A DNA stretch of 64,000 nucleotides from JBDTVS01 sp040007095 (GCA_040007095.1 JBDTVS010000199.1:37238-101237), one strand, 5' to 3'; shown: positions 52,484 through 61,631, counted from the first letter of the stretch. Notes: a model not told the origin generated them from the letters alone. Numbers and translations: made by a program.

Positions 52484-55045
52484 TCAGCGTGCCGTGAAGA
52501 TGGCGTTGAATAGGAGGCGGAAGGTCGCGTGGGTCTGTCCGCGGTGTTGAACCGGAAATCCGAGGAGCACGACGCGGCCGGCGCCGACCTTCACGTCGAC
52601 GACGGCCGGACGTCCTGCGATGACACCCTCACCCTCGAGCCACCCGCTGATCAGGAGATCGTGTGAGCCGTACCGTGCGCCGACGCGAACGCCGGCGGCG
52701 CCTTCTCTGACCTCGTATGCCGAGCTGGCGGTAAAGAACGCCGCGGTGCGCAGCGGCATGCCGTACGTCTCCGGCTGAAGCGGATCGAGGTCGAGCGTGA
52801 TGAGCGACCCTGGACAGAAGAACGCGTCGGCGCGGGCATCGTGCGCGACGTCTCGAATCGGCAGCTTGAGTTCTTCGATCGGCAACGCGCACGCCTGATC
52901 GAGACAGACCAGCGTGCCGCCCGATTCGACGAACGCCCTCAGCGCGGCAATTCCCGCTGCACCCAGGCCACCGACATATTCGATCGGCAGACCGTCCACG
53001 GGATTCCCGTAGCGAAGCTCTTGAGCGGAGGCCGACGGCAGGATGATGGCGTCGTACTGACGCTTCAGGCCGCCCGCGCGCATCTCGGCGTCCATGATCG
53101 TGCGGAAGCGGAACTCATGCTGTTCCAGCAGCCAGCGCGTCCATCCCTCGTCCTCGTTCTCCATCCACGGCTTGTACAGCCCGACGCGCGCCGTGCCGAT
53201 CGTCGTCAGCGTCCCGGCGGGCTTCTTCTTTAATCCGGCGGCCCGGAGGCCGAGCTCACGCGCGATCGATTCGACAACGGGCTGAGCCTCTTTCGAGTGC
53301 GCCACGACGATCGAACCTGGCGCGTACACATGACGGTCGGCTTCGATCGCGCTGGCGCTCCACGACACGCTCGCTCCGGCGGCAACGAGGCGGTTGACGG
53401 CGACGGCCCCGCCGTTGCCGCGAGCGTCGACAACGTAGTACGCCGGCTGGCGCTCGCCGTGCACGGTGGCCGGCGTGAACCCCGCGCTCGAGAGACGAGT
53501 CAGGCGGGGCGGGGCGAACGCGCGATCGATCGTTCGGACCTCGACCCCCATCTGCGCCGGCAACGTCCAGCCGGCGACGTCATACGGTCGGTCCGGCGAA
53601 GCGGCCGGCGACGAACGTTGAATCGGATACCGCTGCCGCTCGAGCAGCGTCTTGACGTAGGCGCGGTACGGCTGCGCCAGCAGGATGATGTCGCTCCCCG
53701 CGGGATATGACGTGCCGTCGGCGACAAAGGGGTCGAGCGCGCGATCGATCTCGACCGCTCCTTGAATCAGCAACTCCTCGAGCTTCCGGGCAGCGCTGAC
53801 GTCGAACTGTTCCGCTGGAATGACGAACGCGAACGGCCCCCCGCGCCGTCCCGCGTCGACGGCGCGCACGCCCATGTCGTAGAAACTTCCGATGATTCGC
53901 TCACGATACGCCGAGACCGCGTGCAGCAGACCGCGCACCGCGCTGAGATCGTAGTCGACGATATCGCGAAGGCTCCATCGGCCACCCGGCCAGGGATCGG
54001 GAAAATTGATTCGTGGGGAATCGATCGACAGCCCTTTCTGCGCGCGAAGGTCGGCGGCCGAGATCGTGAGTGGGGTGGCGAGGCCGGCGCCCGCGACTTC
54101 TGTCAGCAGCCCGACGGTGTTGTGGCCGAGCGGGGCGGAATCTTCGTAACCCGGCCAGTAGTAGTCGTAAATCGTGTTCGAGGTCACGCCCGAGCGGCCG
54201 TCGCGTTGAAGCTCGAGCGCCATCGCACCGCCGAGCAGCGCCGCTTCGCGCCAGATCGCCGGGTCGTAGTTGGGATCGATCGGATCCGACAGCGGCGGCA
54301 CCATCATCCGCGGCCCACTGCTCCCCATCTGGTGCATGCTGAGGAAGACCTGCGGGTGCCACTCGGTGTAGAAGAACCGCGCCAGGTTGCGGCTCTCGGC
54401 CAGGTTCATCATGAACGCGTCGCGGTTGATGTCGTGACCGGCGTACTTCTGGTCCAGCCACGGCATCGGCGCCCCTTCGAACGACGTCCCCTTGGTTCGC
54501 TCGTACCACTCTGCGACCAGCCGGTGTCCATCCGGATTGAGCGACGGCACCAGCACGATGACGACGTGGTTGAGGACGGCCAGCGTCTCGGCATCAGTGT
54601 CCGTCGCGAGCGAATACAGCAGTTCGGTGGCCGCCTGGCTCCCGCCAATCTCCGACGCGTGAATACTGTTGCCGATCGCGAGTACGACCTTGTGCGTGGC
54701 GGTAATGCGCCGCGCCTCCTCCAGGGGCAGCGAGCGCGGATCGGCAAGGCGCTGGTTCGCCGCGCGGATCTCCGCGAGGTGCTGAATATTCTCGGGGGCA
54801 CTGATGATCGCGGCGATCGTGCGATGACCTTCCGTCGTCCGGCCGATATCGGTGACGACAACGCGACTCGATCGCGCGGCCACCAACTCGAAGTACGCTT
54901 CGATCTCGGTCGCGGCGGCGATTTGACGATCGGCGCCGATGCGGAACCCGAAGTGCGACTCCGGCGTCGGCACCTGGGCGGCAAGCTTGGTCGGGGCAAC
55001 GAGTGCCTGCGCGAGGGTCAGCGAAACGACGAGCAGACGGATCAT
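52484..55045 (-). CDS. Secreted M14 zinc carboxypeptidase-like protein
   Basis: This 853-residue protein has a signal peptide (MIRLLVVSLTLAQALVAPTKLAAQ). The M14 zinc site is visible: HASE in AIGNSIHASEIGGSQAATELL, the substrate Arg region in AGHDINRDAFMMN, and the third ligand His in VFLSMHQMGSSGPRMM. The catalytic Glu is probably in VGLLTEVAGAGLAT. The C-terminal half has a glutamine amidotransferase-like look (FVESGGTLVCLDQACALPIEELKLP; VLLGFPVQHRGQTHATFRLLFNAIF). Such large M14 proteins are frequent in Acidobacteriota and Bacteroidota. The gene starts 7 nt after queF. Confidence 0.9.
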   Translation of the reverse strand: MIRLLVVSLTLAQALVAPTKLAAQVPTPESHFGFRIGADRQIAAATEIEAYFELVAARSSRVVVTDIGRTTEGHRTIAAIISAPENIQHLAEIRAANQRLADPRSLPLEEARRITATHKVVLAIGNSIHASEIGGSQAATELLYSLATDTDAETLAVLNHVVIVLVPSLNPDGHRLVAEWYERTKGTSFEGAPMPWLDQKYAGHDINRDAFMMNLAESRNLARFFYTEWHPQVFLSMHQMGSSGPRMMVPPLSDPIDPNYDPAIWREAALLGGAMALELQRDGRSGVTSNTIYDYYWPGYEDSAPLGHNTVGLLTEVAGAGLATPLTISAADLRAQKGLSIDSPRINFPDPWPGGRWSLRDIVDYDLSAVRGLLHAVSAYRERIIGSFYDMGVRAVDAGRRGGPFAFVIPAEQFDVSAARKLEELLIQGAVEIDRALDPFVADGTSYPAGSDIILLAQPYRAYVKTLLERQRYPIQRSSPAASPDRPYDVAGWTLPAQMGVEVRTIDRAFAPPRLTRLSSAGFTPATVHGERQPAYYVVDARGNGGAVAVNRLVAAGASVSWSASAIEADRHVYAPGSIVVAHSKEAQPVVESIARELGLRAAGLKKKPAGTLTTIGTARVGLYKPWMENEDEGWTRWLLEQHEFRFRTIMDAEMRAGGLKRQYDAIILPSASAQELRYGNPVDGLPIEYVGGLGAAGIAALRAFVESGGTLVCLDQACALPIEELKLPIRDVAHDARADAFFCPGSLITLDLDPLQPETYGMPLRTAAFFTASSAYEVREGAAGVRVGARYGSHDLLISGWLEGEGVIAGRPAVVDVKVGAGRVVLLGFPVQHRGQTHATFRLLFNAIFTAR

Positions 55046-55052
55046 CCCACTT

Positions 55053-55397
55053 TCATTTCTCGTAGGTGGCGGTGACCACCGTCTTGATCCCGCCGCGAAC
55101 CGAGAAGTCGCCCACGACGGTCATGCGGCGCGGTTGAATCGCCGCGACCAGGTCATCGAGAATCTGGTTGGTGACGTGCTCGTAGAAAATGCCGAGGTTT
55201 CTGAATTCGATGAAGTAGTACTTCAGCGACTTCAGCTCGATGCAATGCGCGTCCGGGACGTACGTGATCCGAATCTCCCCGAAATCAGGCAGGCCCGTCT
55301 TCGGGCACACCGACGTGAATTCGGGGCAACTGATGGCGATTTCGAAGTCGCGCTCCGGGCGCGGATTGAGGAACGTTTCGATCGTGGCGCTTGGCAT
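55053..55397 (-). CDS. queF: NADPH-dependent 7-cyano-7-deazaguanine reductase
   Basis: This type I QueF of 114 residues reduces preQ0 to preQ1 in queuosine synthesis. The catalytic Cys lies in [19 protein letters not shown], and the QueF motif appears as [16 protein letters not shown] with the substrate Glu in HCIELKSLK. The C-terminal [18 protein letters not shown] binds the cofactor. A GTG at 55415 would add six residues. Other queuosine genes are not in the window. The stop is 7 bp before the M14 gene, so the pair may be co-transcribed despite unrelated roles. Confidence 0.92.
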   Translation of the reverse strand: MPSATIETFLNPRPERDFEIAISCPEFTSVCPKTGLPDFGEIRITYVPDAHCIELKSLKYYFIEFRNLGIFYEHVTNQILDDLVAAIQPRRMTVVGDFSVRGGIKTVVTATYEK

Positions 55398-55860
55398 GCT
55401 CGAAAAGTCTAGCACCGGCGTCGCGCGGCGCCTCGCTTTACGGCCGGGCGTCGACGAGCGGGCGGCCCCTGCGGCGGACGACTGATGCTCCCATGTTGGC
55501 GGGCGCCCGCGTTACCGAGTAAATCCTGCTCGGCAGTAAGTAAAATCGCACCGGCCGTCCGTTCGCGACCATCGCGGCGGGAGATCTGCGCGGCGATCGT
55601 GGAGGCCTCGCGCCGAGGGTAGTCAAGACGGAGTCAAGCCAGCCGGCCTGTCCTTCCTGGCGATGGACGGCAGGCCCGCAACGACGGACGTTGGCGGGAG
55701 CGGTTTCCGGCGGCGCCGGGCGGTTTCTCGCGGTTTGGCGTTTGACACTCGAGAACCCGCACGTTAGGATCGGTCGTTTTCCTGAAGAAAACCGTGATTG
55801 GCGCTGCGCGCGGCGATCGCCGGTGAAACGTAAGGCGCGCAGGTTGATGAGGGGGACACC
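55398..55860. other. Intergenic region between queF and HU gene
   Basis: About 460 bp between divergent genes. I find no convincing gene, repeat or RNA. A short minus-strand open frame (55438-55626) is Arg/Pro-rich and looks like chance coding in high-GC DNA. The region presumably holds the promoter of the highly expressed HU gene, but no clear -35/-10 pair was identified. Confidence 0.5.
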
Positions 55861-56160
55861 ATGGCAGAAGCCCGTCGAATGGGCAAGTCAGAGCTCTTTT
55901 CGCATTTCGCTGAGCGTTTCGAAGTGAAGCGGACGCAGGCTCGCGAGTACTTCGACGAATTGACCGCGCTTGCCGAAAAAGAGCTGAAGCGATCAGGAGA
56001 GTTCGTGCTGCCGGGAATGGTGAAGCTGGTCGTCCAGAAGCGTAAGGCACGCATGGGCCGCAATCCGGCCACAGGCGAGGCGATCAAGATTCCGGCGAAG
56101 ACGGTGGTGAAGGCGCGAATCGCCAAACAATTGAAGGACGCGGTGCTACCGCGCAAATAG
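55861..56160 (+). CDS. HU/IHF family DNA-binding protein
   Basis: This 99-residue nucleoid protein has a helical N-terminus (GKSELFSHFAERFEVKRTQAREYFDELTALAEKEL) followed by the beta-arm region FVLPGMVKLVVQKRKARMGRNPATGEAIKIPAKTVVKARIAKQLKDAV. The GRNPATGE segment is the DNA-contacting arm signature of HU/IHF. A strong ribosome site (GAGGGGGA) precedes the ATG. The length and single-domain form are normal. It is probably involved in DNA bending; IHF-like bending would also assist sigma-54 promoters such as the one at 61.4 kb, though no link is shown. Confidence 0.95.
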   Translation: MAEARRMGKSELFSHFAERFEVKRTQAREYFDELTALAEKELKRSGEFVLPGMVKLVVQKRKARMGRNPATGEAIKIPAKTVVKARIAKQLKDAVLPRK

Positions 56161-56214
56161 CCGGTCGTTCGGTTCCCCCGACCTCAACCGCCCGCCCAGT
56201 GTGAGCACGGTGCG

Positions 56215-56233
56215 GCGGCGGTAGCACCGCCGC
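56215..56233. terminator. GC hairpin between convergent HU and small-protein genes
   Basis: GCGGCGGT, loop AGC, ACCGCCGC gives a perfect 8-bp stem. There is no T-run, so it is at best an atypical terminator that could serve both converging transcripts. Confidence 0.4.
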
Positions 56234-56259
56234 TCCGCGCGACGCTCACCGGCTCGACC

Positions 56260-56502
56260 TCACGCGGCGGTCGCCGGTCCCGCCAGCATCCGGCTATAGA
56301 GCGTTGCCGGCACCAGGCACCTGGTCCGCGCTTCCAGGTTCGTCATCGAATCATCATCGAGGATGATGCGATCGCCGGGCGCGAGCATGATCTCCGCGCT
56401 GTAGCGACGCGCCCCGCGCAGCGTGCGCTGTTCGAAGTAACAAATCGGGAACGAGTGGTCGTCGATGACCAGAGCGTCGGTTTTCAGCAGTGTGCGAAAC
56501 AT
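56260..56502 (-). CDS. Small hypothetical protein after histidine kinase gene
   Basis: This 80-residue protein (MFRTLLKTDALVIDDHSFPI..., then FEQRTLRGARRYSAEIMLAPGDRIILDDDSMTNLEARTRC) has no membrane segment. The beta-rich centre with RYSAEI and DRIILDDDS faintly recalls small PilZ-like or adaptor domains, but no motif is convincing. It begins 20 bp after the histidine kinase stop and is the last gene of the RiPP/two-component operon. Confidence 0.6.
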   Translation of the reverse strand: MFRTLLKTDALVIDDHSFPICYFEQRTLRGARRYSAEIMLAPGDRIILDDDSMTNLEARTRCLVPATLYSRMLAGPATAA

Positions 56503-56522
56503 GAGTCACCTCGTTCTTCAAT

Positions 56523-58274
56523 TTAGCTGGCGGCCGCGTGAGTCTTGTTGTTGTCGCGGGCTGGGAACCGGATCGTGAAGGCCGTCCCGCGCCCGAGCTC
56601 GCTCGTCACGCCGATGGTGCCGTTGAGCTGCTCGACGATGCGTTTTGAGATCGCCAGTCCCAGCCCCAATCCGTGGCGCTTGGTCGTGACGAAATCCTCG
56701 AAGACGGCATGAAGCCGTTCCGGCGCGATGCCGGAGCCAGTGTCCGACACATCGATCTCCACCTGATCGCCGCTGCGGCCAGTGGTCACAACGACGCGTC
56801 CGCCCACCTGGGTCGCCTGGATCGCATTGGTCATCAGATTGCGATAGACGCGGCCGAGGGCGAAGCGGTCGCCTTCGATGACTAAGGGCTCGTCGCCGTA
56901 GCGGGCTTCGACGGTGACGCCCACCCGAGCCCCCTCCGTCCGCATTGTTTCGACTACGTCTACCAGTGATCCGTTCACGTCCAGCAAAAAACGTTCCACC
57001 GGCCGCGGCTTCACGACATGCCGCAGGTCATCCATGAATCGCTTGAGGCTCTCGATCTCTCGCTCGACCGTGGCCCGAATCGACAGTCGGGATTCGGCAT
57101 CGAGGTCGTCTCGAACCAGCAGGCGCGAGCTGTTGCCGAGATTCTGAATGGGGTGCGCGAGATCGTGCACCAGACCCGCGGCGATGCGGCCGATCGTCGC
57201 CTGCCGCTCCTGCCGCTTGATGCTCTCTTGCAGCTCGACCAGCCGATTGGCCATCGCGTTGAACGCGTCGCCGAGATCCGCGAACTCGTCGCCGGTTCGG
57301 ATCTCCACGCGCGCAGCGAGGTCCCCGGAGGCGAGCGACTGCGTCGCACGTTGGAGCGTCAGGATCGGCGAGATGAACGAGCGCCCGAACAGCAGGCCCG
57401 CCGAGAGCATCAGCAGCAGCGCCACTGAAATCGCCACGAACAGCTGCCGCTCGAGCTGGGTGGCATTGGCATACGCCTCGGCCGTCGGCTGCTCCACGAT
57501 GACCGTCCACCCGAGCGGGGCGATGGCCGTCGCCACGCCCAGCTTGCTCACGCCGCCTTCCACGTACTCGCTCGCCACCGGTCCGGGCTCGTGCGCCGCG
57601 CGGACGGCCCGCACCATCGGATGCTCCGCCATGTTGCGCGACAGCGCGACCAGCGCCTTCCTGTCGGGATCGCCGTGCGCCAGGAGCGCTCCATCGGGGG
57701 CGACGAGCAGTGCGAAGCCATGGCCGCCGATCCGGATGCGGTCGACCATCCGCCACATCTCTTCGAGACTCAGCTCTCCGATCAGCCACCCGCCGGCTCG
57801 CGTGAGATGGAGGCCGAACACGGACGTGGGCAGCGCGTCTTTGTCCAATCGGATCGGCGACATGGCGACGCCGTCGAGCAGCAGCGTCGTGTGTGCCGGC
57901 GTCTGCAGCGTCGAGGCGCGGACGCTGCTCGACGCGATCACCGCCCGCGTTTCGCTCAGCAGCGCGAGCTCGCGAAACTCGCGGAACCTGAGAATGTAGT
58001 TCTTCAGGATGCGCTCCTGCTGCCAGGTCTGGAGCTCGGTTTCCTGGAGATTCGAGGCCAGCGCGTTCAGGAGCTGCGCGTTGGTCGTGACGTACCGGCG
58101 AATCTCCTCGCCAGCGCGGGTGGCCACGTTTTCGTTGCCCGTGATCACGGAGTCGCGCGTGCCGCGCTGGAGGGAGATCAGCGAGACGAATCCGTACACG
58201 AGCAGTGGCGCGACGGCCGCGATGGCCAGCAGCAGCGCGAACCGCGTCGCGATGTGGCGAATCTTCAGCGTCAT
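56523..58274 (-). CDS. Membrane sensor histidine kinase (dCache-HAMP-HisKA-HATPase)
   Basis: 583 residues. TM1 lies at residues about 10-32 (FALLLAIAAVAPLLVYGFVSLI) and is followed by a periplasmic sensor region of about 240 residues with Cache-like features (GGHGFALLVAPDGALLAHGDP; TAIAPLGWTVIVEQPT). TM2 (LFVAISVALLLMLSAGLLFG) leads to a HAMP domain (LQRATQSLASGDLAARVEIRTGDEFADLGDAFNAM). The phosphoacceptor His is in AAGLVHDLAHPIQNL, the N box in RNLMTNAIQAT, and G boxes in DTGSGIAPERL and KRHGLGLGLAISKRIVEQL. It should sense an extracytoplasmic ligand and phosphorylate the sigma-54 regulator at the other end of the cluster. It starts 12 nt after the binding-protein gene. Confidence 0.92.
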   Translation of the reverse strand: MTLKIRHIATRFALLLAIAAVAPLLVYGFVSLISLQRGTRDSVITGNENVATRAGEEIRRYVTTNAQLLNALASNLQETELQTWQQERILKNYILRFREFRELALLSETRAVIASSSVRASTLQTPAHTTLLLDGVAMSPIRLDKDALPTSVFGLHLTRAGGWLIGELSLEEMWRMVDRIRIGGHGFALLVAPDGALLAHGDPDRKALVALSRNMAEHPMVRAVRAAHEPGPVASEYVEGGVSKLGVATAIAPLGWTVIVEQPTAEAYANATQLERQLFVAISVALLLMLSAGLLFGRSFISPILTLQRATQSLASGDLAARVEIRTGDEFADLGDAFNAMANRLVELQESIKRQERQATIGRIAAGLVHDLAHPIQNLGNSSRLLVRDDLDAESRLSIRATVEREIESLKRFMDDLRHVVKPRPVERFLLDVNGSLVDVVETMRTEGARVGVTVEARYGDEPLVIEGDRFALGRVYRNLMTNAIQATQVGGRVVVTTGRSGDQVEIDVSDTGSGIAPERLHAVFEDFVTTKRHGLGLGLAISKRIVEQLNGTIGVTSELGRGTAFTIRFPARDNNKTHAAAS

Positions 58275-58286
58275 GGACCAGGCACG

Positions 58287-59780
58287 TCAGCGACGAGCGC
58301 GTCGTTGGGACTCCGAAACCGGCTTCCAGAGGTGCAGGGTATTCAACAAATCCGTGTCGGGTTCGGTGGGCACCGCGAAGCGAGTGCTCACCGCGCGCGC
58401 ACGCTCGGACCAGGCCAGGAACACCGCCGGCGGATCGTCGACGATCGCCCGCCAGAACGCTGCCACACCCGCCTTGTAAACGTCATCATCAGGGGCGCGA
58501 CGAATCTGATCGAGGGCATCATCGACGGCCTGGTTGTGGTAGTGGCCGAAATTGAACGCGCCGTTCGAATGCCAGTACTGATACGGCCGAACCAGGTTCG
58601 GTCCCAGCAGATAATCCGCCAGTGCCGCTTCGAAAAGGCCTGAACGGACGCGAGCGATGAAGTCGTCGGCCGACACCGGCTCCAGCGTCAGCTCGATACC
58701 GGCGGCCTGCATTTGCCGCTGCATCGCGATCGCCAGGCGCTCGAGGGACGGCTCGCTAAACAGGACCGTCAGGCGGCGCGGCGATCGGTCGCGACGCGAC
58801 GCGGGCGGCTGGTACTGGAACGGCGGCAGATCGGCGGTGTAGGCCCAGTGACGCGGCGACACGGGCCCTTCCGCCGGCGTGCCGTGCCCTCTGAGCACGT
58901 CGTCGATCAACGCGCGGCGGTCGATGGCCGCGTTCAGCAGGCGTCGAAACCCAGGATCGCGGAGCGTCGGCGCCTGCACGTTCAGGAGGAGCAGATCCGC
59001 GTACGCCCGTTGACGGGTGAAGATGTTCACTTCGTTCGACGCTTCAAACGAATCGAGCGCGTCTACTCCCACTTCGTACAGCATGTCGACCTGGCCACGC
59101 AGCATGTCAGCCCACGCGGATCGAACGGAGTCATATGGCTCGAGGATGACCCGATCCATCGCAGGCTTGCCACCGAAGTATCCCGGATTGGCGCGCATTT
59201 CGACCCCGGCGTTGCGCCGGGATTGCACAGAAAATGGACCGGTGCCAGATTCCTTCGACGTCGGATCCGCAATCGCGACCGAAGCCAGGGCTTCCAATAC
59301 GAAGGTCGATCGGCGACGCAACCTGAATTCCACGTCCAAATCCGAGGTCGCCCGAATCTCCGCGATGTCGTCGAACGCGGGTCCCATCGCCTCGGGCAGG
59401 CCCGCGCGAAGCACCGCGCACACCGCCTCCGCGTCCACGGCTTTGCCGTCGTCGAATGTCACCGACGGACGAAGTCGAACGCGAAACGTCAAGCCGTCGG
59501 TGGACGTCGACCAACTCTCGGCGAGACTGGGTCGCGCACGACCATCCCCAGCCACGCTGACCAGCTCGTCGAACGCGATCATGCGCGCGGCTTGACCGAT
59601 ACCAAAATCCGAGCTTCCCCCTGCGACGAGCCCAAAACCGATCCGCAAGGTGGTGGTCGGCACCGACCCCTCGTGATCCGTGCCCGGGGCTCCGCAGCCG
59701 CTCACCGCGATCAAGAGGACGGCGGAGAGGGCCGGAAACAGACGGCTTCCCCCCCGCGTTCGACGCATCTTGATCACCAT
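58287..59780 (-). CDS. Family 5 extracellular solute-binding lipoprotein (orphan)
   Basis: This 497-residue SBP_bac_5 (DppA/OppA/NikA-like) protein has a lipoprotein signal (FPALSAVLLIAVSGCGAPG). Family blocks are LRPSLAESWSTSTDGLTFRVRLRPSVTFDDGKAVDAEAV, VEFRLRRRSTFVLEALASVAI, GTGPFSVQSRRNAGVEMRANPGYFGGKPAMDRVIL and RDPGFRRLLNAAIDRRALIDDVLRGHGTPAEGPVSP. Relatives bind peptides or metal chelates. No permease or ATPase gene is present, so it may serve as a ligand sensor for the adjacent kinase or as a receptor for the modified peptide; this is inference. It begins 12 nt after the 33-residue peptide gene. An alternative ATG is at 59768. Confidence 0.88.
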   Translation of the reverse strand: MVIKMRRTRGGSRLFPALSAVLLIAVSGCGAPGTDHEGSVPTTTLRIGFGLVAGGSSDFGIGQAARMIAFDELVSVAGDGRARPSLAESWSTSTDGLTFRVRLRPSVTFDDGKAVDAEAVCAVLRAGLPEAMGPAFDDIAEIRATSDLDVEFRLRRRSTFVLEALASVAIADPTSKESGTGPFSVQSRRNAGVEMRANPGYFGGKPAMDRVILEPYDSVRSAWADMLRGQVDMLYEVGVDALDSFEASNEVNIFTRQRAYADLLLLNVQAPTLRDPGFRRLLNAAIDRRALIDDVLRGHGTPAEGPVSPRHWAYTADLPPFQYQPPASRRDRSPRRLTVLFSEPSLERLAIAMQRQMQAAGIELTLEPVSADDFIARVRSGLFEAALADYLLGPNLVRPYQYWHSNGAFNFGHYHNQAVDDALDQIRRAPDDDVYKAGVAAFWRAIVDDPPAVFLAWSERARAVSTRFAVPTEPDTDLLNTLHLWKPVSESQRRARR

Positions 59781-59792
59781 CGGCGCATCGGC

Positions 59793-59894
59793 TTACTTCT
59801 TCGGTCCGTGCACATCATCCGTGTCGACCATAAATGGGCACGCGGCGGCCGGCTTGGCGTTGAAGGTCCCTTTTTTCACGATTTTGATTTTCAT
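59793..59894 (-). CDS. Putative RiPP precursor peptide (33 residues)
   Basis: A short gene encoding MKIKIVKKGTFNAKP, then AAACPFMVDTDDVHGPKK. AGGAG lies eight bases upstream and overlaps the maturase stop codon, so translation is coupled. The basic N-terminus would be the leader; the single Cys and the acidic/aromatic CPFMVDTDD segment would be the core. It lies 11 nt after the radical SAM/SPASM gene and 12 nt before the binding-protein gene. Size, position and ribosome site match rSAM-modified peptides. I cannot tell the chemistry: a thioether from Cys19 or another crosslink is possible. No protease or exporter is nearby. Confidence 0.78.
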   Translation of the reverse strand: MKIKIVKKGTFNAKPAAACPFMVDTDDVHGPKK

Positions 59895-59905
59895 TCTAAT
59901 CTCTC

Positions 59906-61333
59906 CTACGCAGCGCTGGCCACGTTATGTGCCAGCGAAATCAGTGCCGATTCGAAGCTTCGCTTGTGACATGTCGGCAGATTCATGTCGCCAAGCTGGG
60001 TGTGCGAGGCCACCAGGCATCCCCCCGCGCACACCGGGATGAATGCACAATCTCCGCAGTCTTTCCACGGATCCAGGCGGTCGAACTTGCCGCGCATGTT
60101 CTCGCGCCAGGGATCGTGACGATCGTCGATGTGTCCGGTCGAGAGTCCGAGATCGCCGGTGAAGCCCGGACAGGCGTACAGGGATCCGTCCGGGCCAATG
60201 GTGTGGGCATGCGTCATGTGCACGTGGCAGGGGCCGTTGTGCACGCCGTCCGGCGTGGGGAAACCGTGCCGCGCCGTTTCCTCCCGGAGAAACGCCATCT
60301 GCTCGTCCGCGAAGCCACACGAGTCGCACGCCGTCTCGCCGATCGTGCCGCTGCCGACGGCGGTCATGCAGGTGCCGCCAAGCGGCTTGCCGTCGGCGCC
60401 GACGGGCGTCAGCCGGAGCACGCCCTTGGGCGCAACGACTTGCGTGCGAATCACCGGCTTGAAGTTCACCTTCGACAACTGGTCGGCGAATTCCTGCTCG
60501 CTGAGGAACTGAAGCAGCGCCGGGTAGCTGTCGGCCGAGCTCGCGTCGAAATTGCCGCCGACGGCAATCCGGACGCGTCCCGCCACACGCCGCATGTTCT
60601 CGATGATCCGGTCGAACGTGCCCTGACCGCCGCGCAGCGGACGCATCCGGTTGTGCGTCTCGCGGTCGCCGTCGAGCGTGATCTTGACGCCTTTCAACCC
60701 GAAGGGCACCAGCCGATCGACCACCTCCTCCGTCAGGAGAAGACCGTTGGTGATGATCGAGATGCCCATCTCGACGCGGCGCTCACGTGCGGCGTGCGAC
60801 AGACGCTCGGCCAGGTAGTAGACAACCGGCAGATTGAGCAGCGGCTCGCCGCCGAAGAACATCACCGTGAGCTTCTCAGGGCGGACGCGGTCGAGCTCGC
60901 GTTCGGTCCAGACCGCCACCCGCGCCGCCGTGTCGAGCGTCATCTTCTCGGCGAACTTGTTGTAGTCGCCACGGTCGCCCTGATAGCAATAATCACAGGC
61001 GAAGTTGCACTGCATCGTGGTCAGGACGGTGAGGTGCAGCTCCGAGGAATCGCGTTTCACCGCGCTGAAGAACTGGTCGATGTTCTGCCGTTGTCCACGC
61101 CGGTCGCCGACGATGAAGCCGTTCTCGTGTAGGAGATCCAGGGCGTCGCGCTCGTCGCCGACGAACTCGTCGAGCGTGGCGTCGTCGCGCTCGCCCACCC
61201 GATCGAGGAGGGACGCGACATCGGACGACACCAGCAACTGCGCGTCGGTGAGCGTGTTCATCAGGAACACTTCATCCCGTTCCGGCAGCGGTACGCGAAG
61301 GTTGAAGACGGACGATTGCACGGACTGCGTCAT
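59906..61333 (-). CDS. Radical SAM/SPASM peptide maturase with N-terminal RRE-like region
   Basis: 475 residues. The first 90 residues (SVFNLRVPLPERDEVFLMNT, SDVASLLDRVGERDDATLDE) look like a PqqD/RRE-type peptide-binding region. The radical SAM cluster motif is C109-x3-C113-x2-C116 in MQCNFACDYCYQGDRG; FFGGEPLLN is the SAM-binding GGE motif. The C-terminal SPASM domain has CMTAVGSG, ACDSCGF, YACPGF and WKDCGDCAFIPVCAGGCLVASH, fitting auxiliary Fe-S clusters. Such enzymes install crosslinks in ribosomal peptides. Its probable substrate is encoded 11 nt downstream. The ATG at 61333 starts the conserved region; the gene follows a sigma-54-type promoter. Confidence 0.9.
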   Translation of the reverse strand: MTQSVQSSVFNLRVPLPERDEVFLMNTLTDAQLLVSSDVASLLDRVGERDDATLDEFVGDERDALDLLHENGFIVGDRRGQRQNIDQFFSAVKRDSSELHLTVLTTMQCNFACDYCYQGDRGDYNKFAEKMTLDTAARVAVWTERELDRVRPEKLTVMFFGGEPLLNLPVVYYLAERLSHAARERRVEMGISIITNGLLLTEEVVDRLVPFGLKGVKITLDGDRETHNRMRPLRGGQGTFDRIIENMRRVAGRVRIAVGGNFDASSADSYPALLQFLSEQEFADQLSKVNFKPVIRTQVVAPKGVLRLTPVGADGKPLGGTCMTAVGSGTIGETACDSCGFADEQMAFLREETARHGFPTPDGVHNGPCHVHMTHAHTIGPDGSLYACPGFTGDLGLSTGHIDDRHDPWRENMRGKFDRLDPWKDCGDCAFIPVCAGGCLVASHTQLGDMNLPTCHKRSFESALISLAHNVASAA

Positions 61334-61415
61334 AGAACGTCGTCTCTCGATGTGAGTGATTGAGCGGTGAATCCCCAACCCGGTGAACACGGAGTCGGCG
61401 AATGCAATCTCAAAT

Positions 61416-61431
61416 TGCAACCGTCATTCCA
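61416..61431 (-). promoter_or_regulatory. Sigma-54 (-24/-12) promoter of the maturase operon
   Basis: Minus-strand TGGAATGACGGTTGCA fits TGGCACG-N4-TTGCA with correct GG-GC spacing; two -24 positions differ (A for C, T for C). It lies 82 bp upstream of the maturase ATG, giving a leader of about 70 nt. The adjacent gene encodes a sigma-54 activator, which strengthens the call. Confidence 0.7.
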
Positions 61432-61631
61432 GGCGGGTCGCCATGCGAGCGATCGACGTAAATGCCAGGAAATTGTGAGGATCGGGGGCGTATCGCGGCC
61501 GTGACGCGAGGGTCCGCGACGACGACGCGGACAAACCGTTGCCCGGCGCGATCAGCGGGGTGAACGCGCGGGCGGGCGATCGGCTAAGAATTTAGAGATT
61601 TTTGCGTGCTGGCCAAAGGCTTGACCACTAG

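Noticed and set aside
53762..55075. 437-codon plus-strand open frame opposite the M14 peptidase
   Set aside because: Shadow of the M14 gene; Arg/Val/Asp-rich with no recognisable domain, and runs through the queF-M14 junction.
59793..59894. Methanobactin precursor
   Set aside because: The basic MKIKIVKK start is reminiscent of MbnA leaders, but there is only one Cys and no MbnB/MbnC genes; the neighbour is a radical SAM enzyme.
59906..61333. PQQ biosynthesis protein PqqE
   Set aside because: The N-terminal region is PqqD-like only in general form; no pqqA with the Glu/Tyr pair and no pqqB/C/D genes are present, and the adjacent peptide lacks Tyr.
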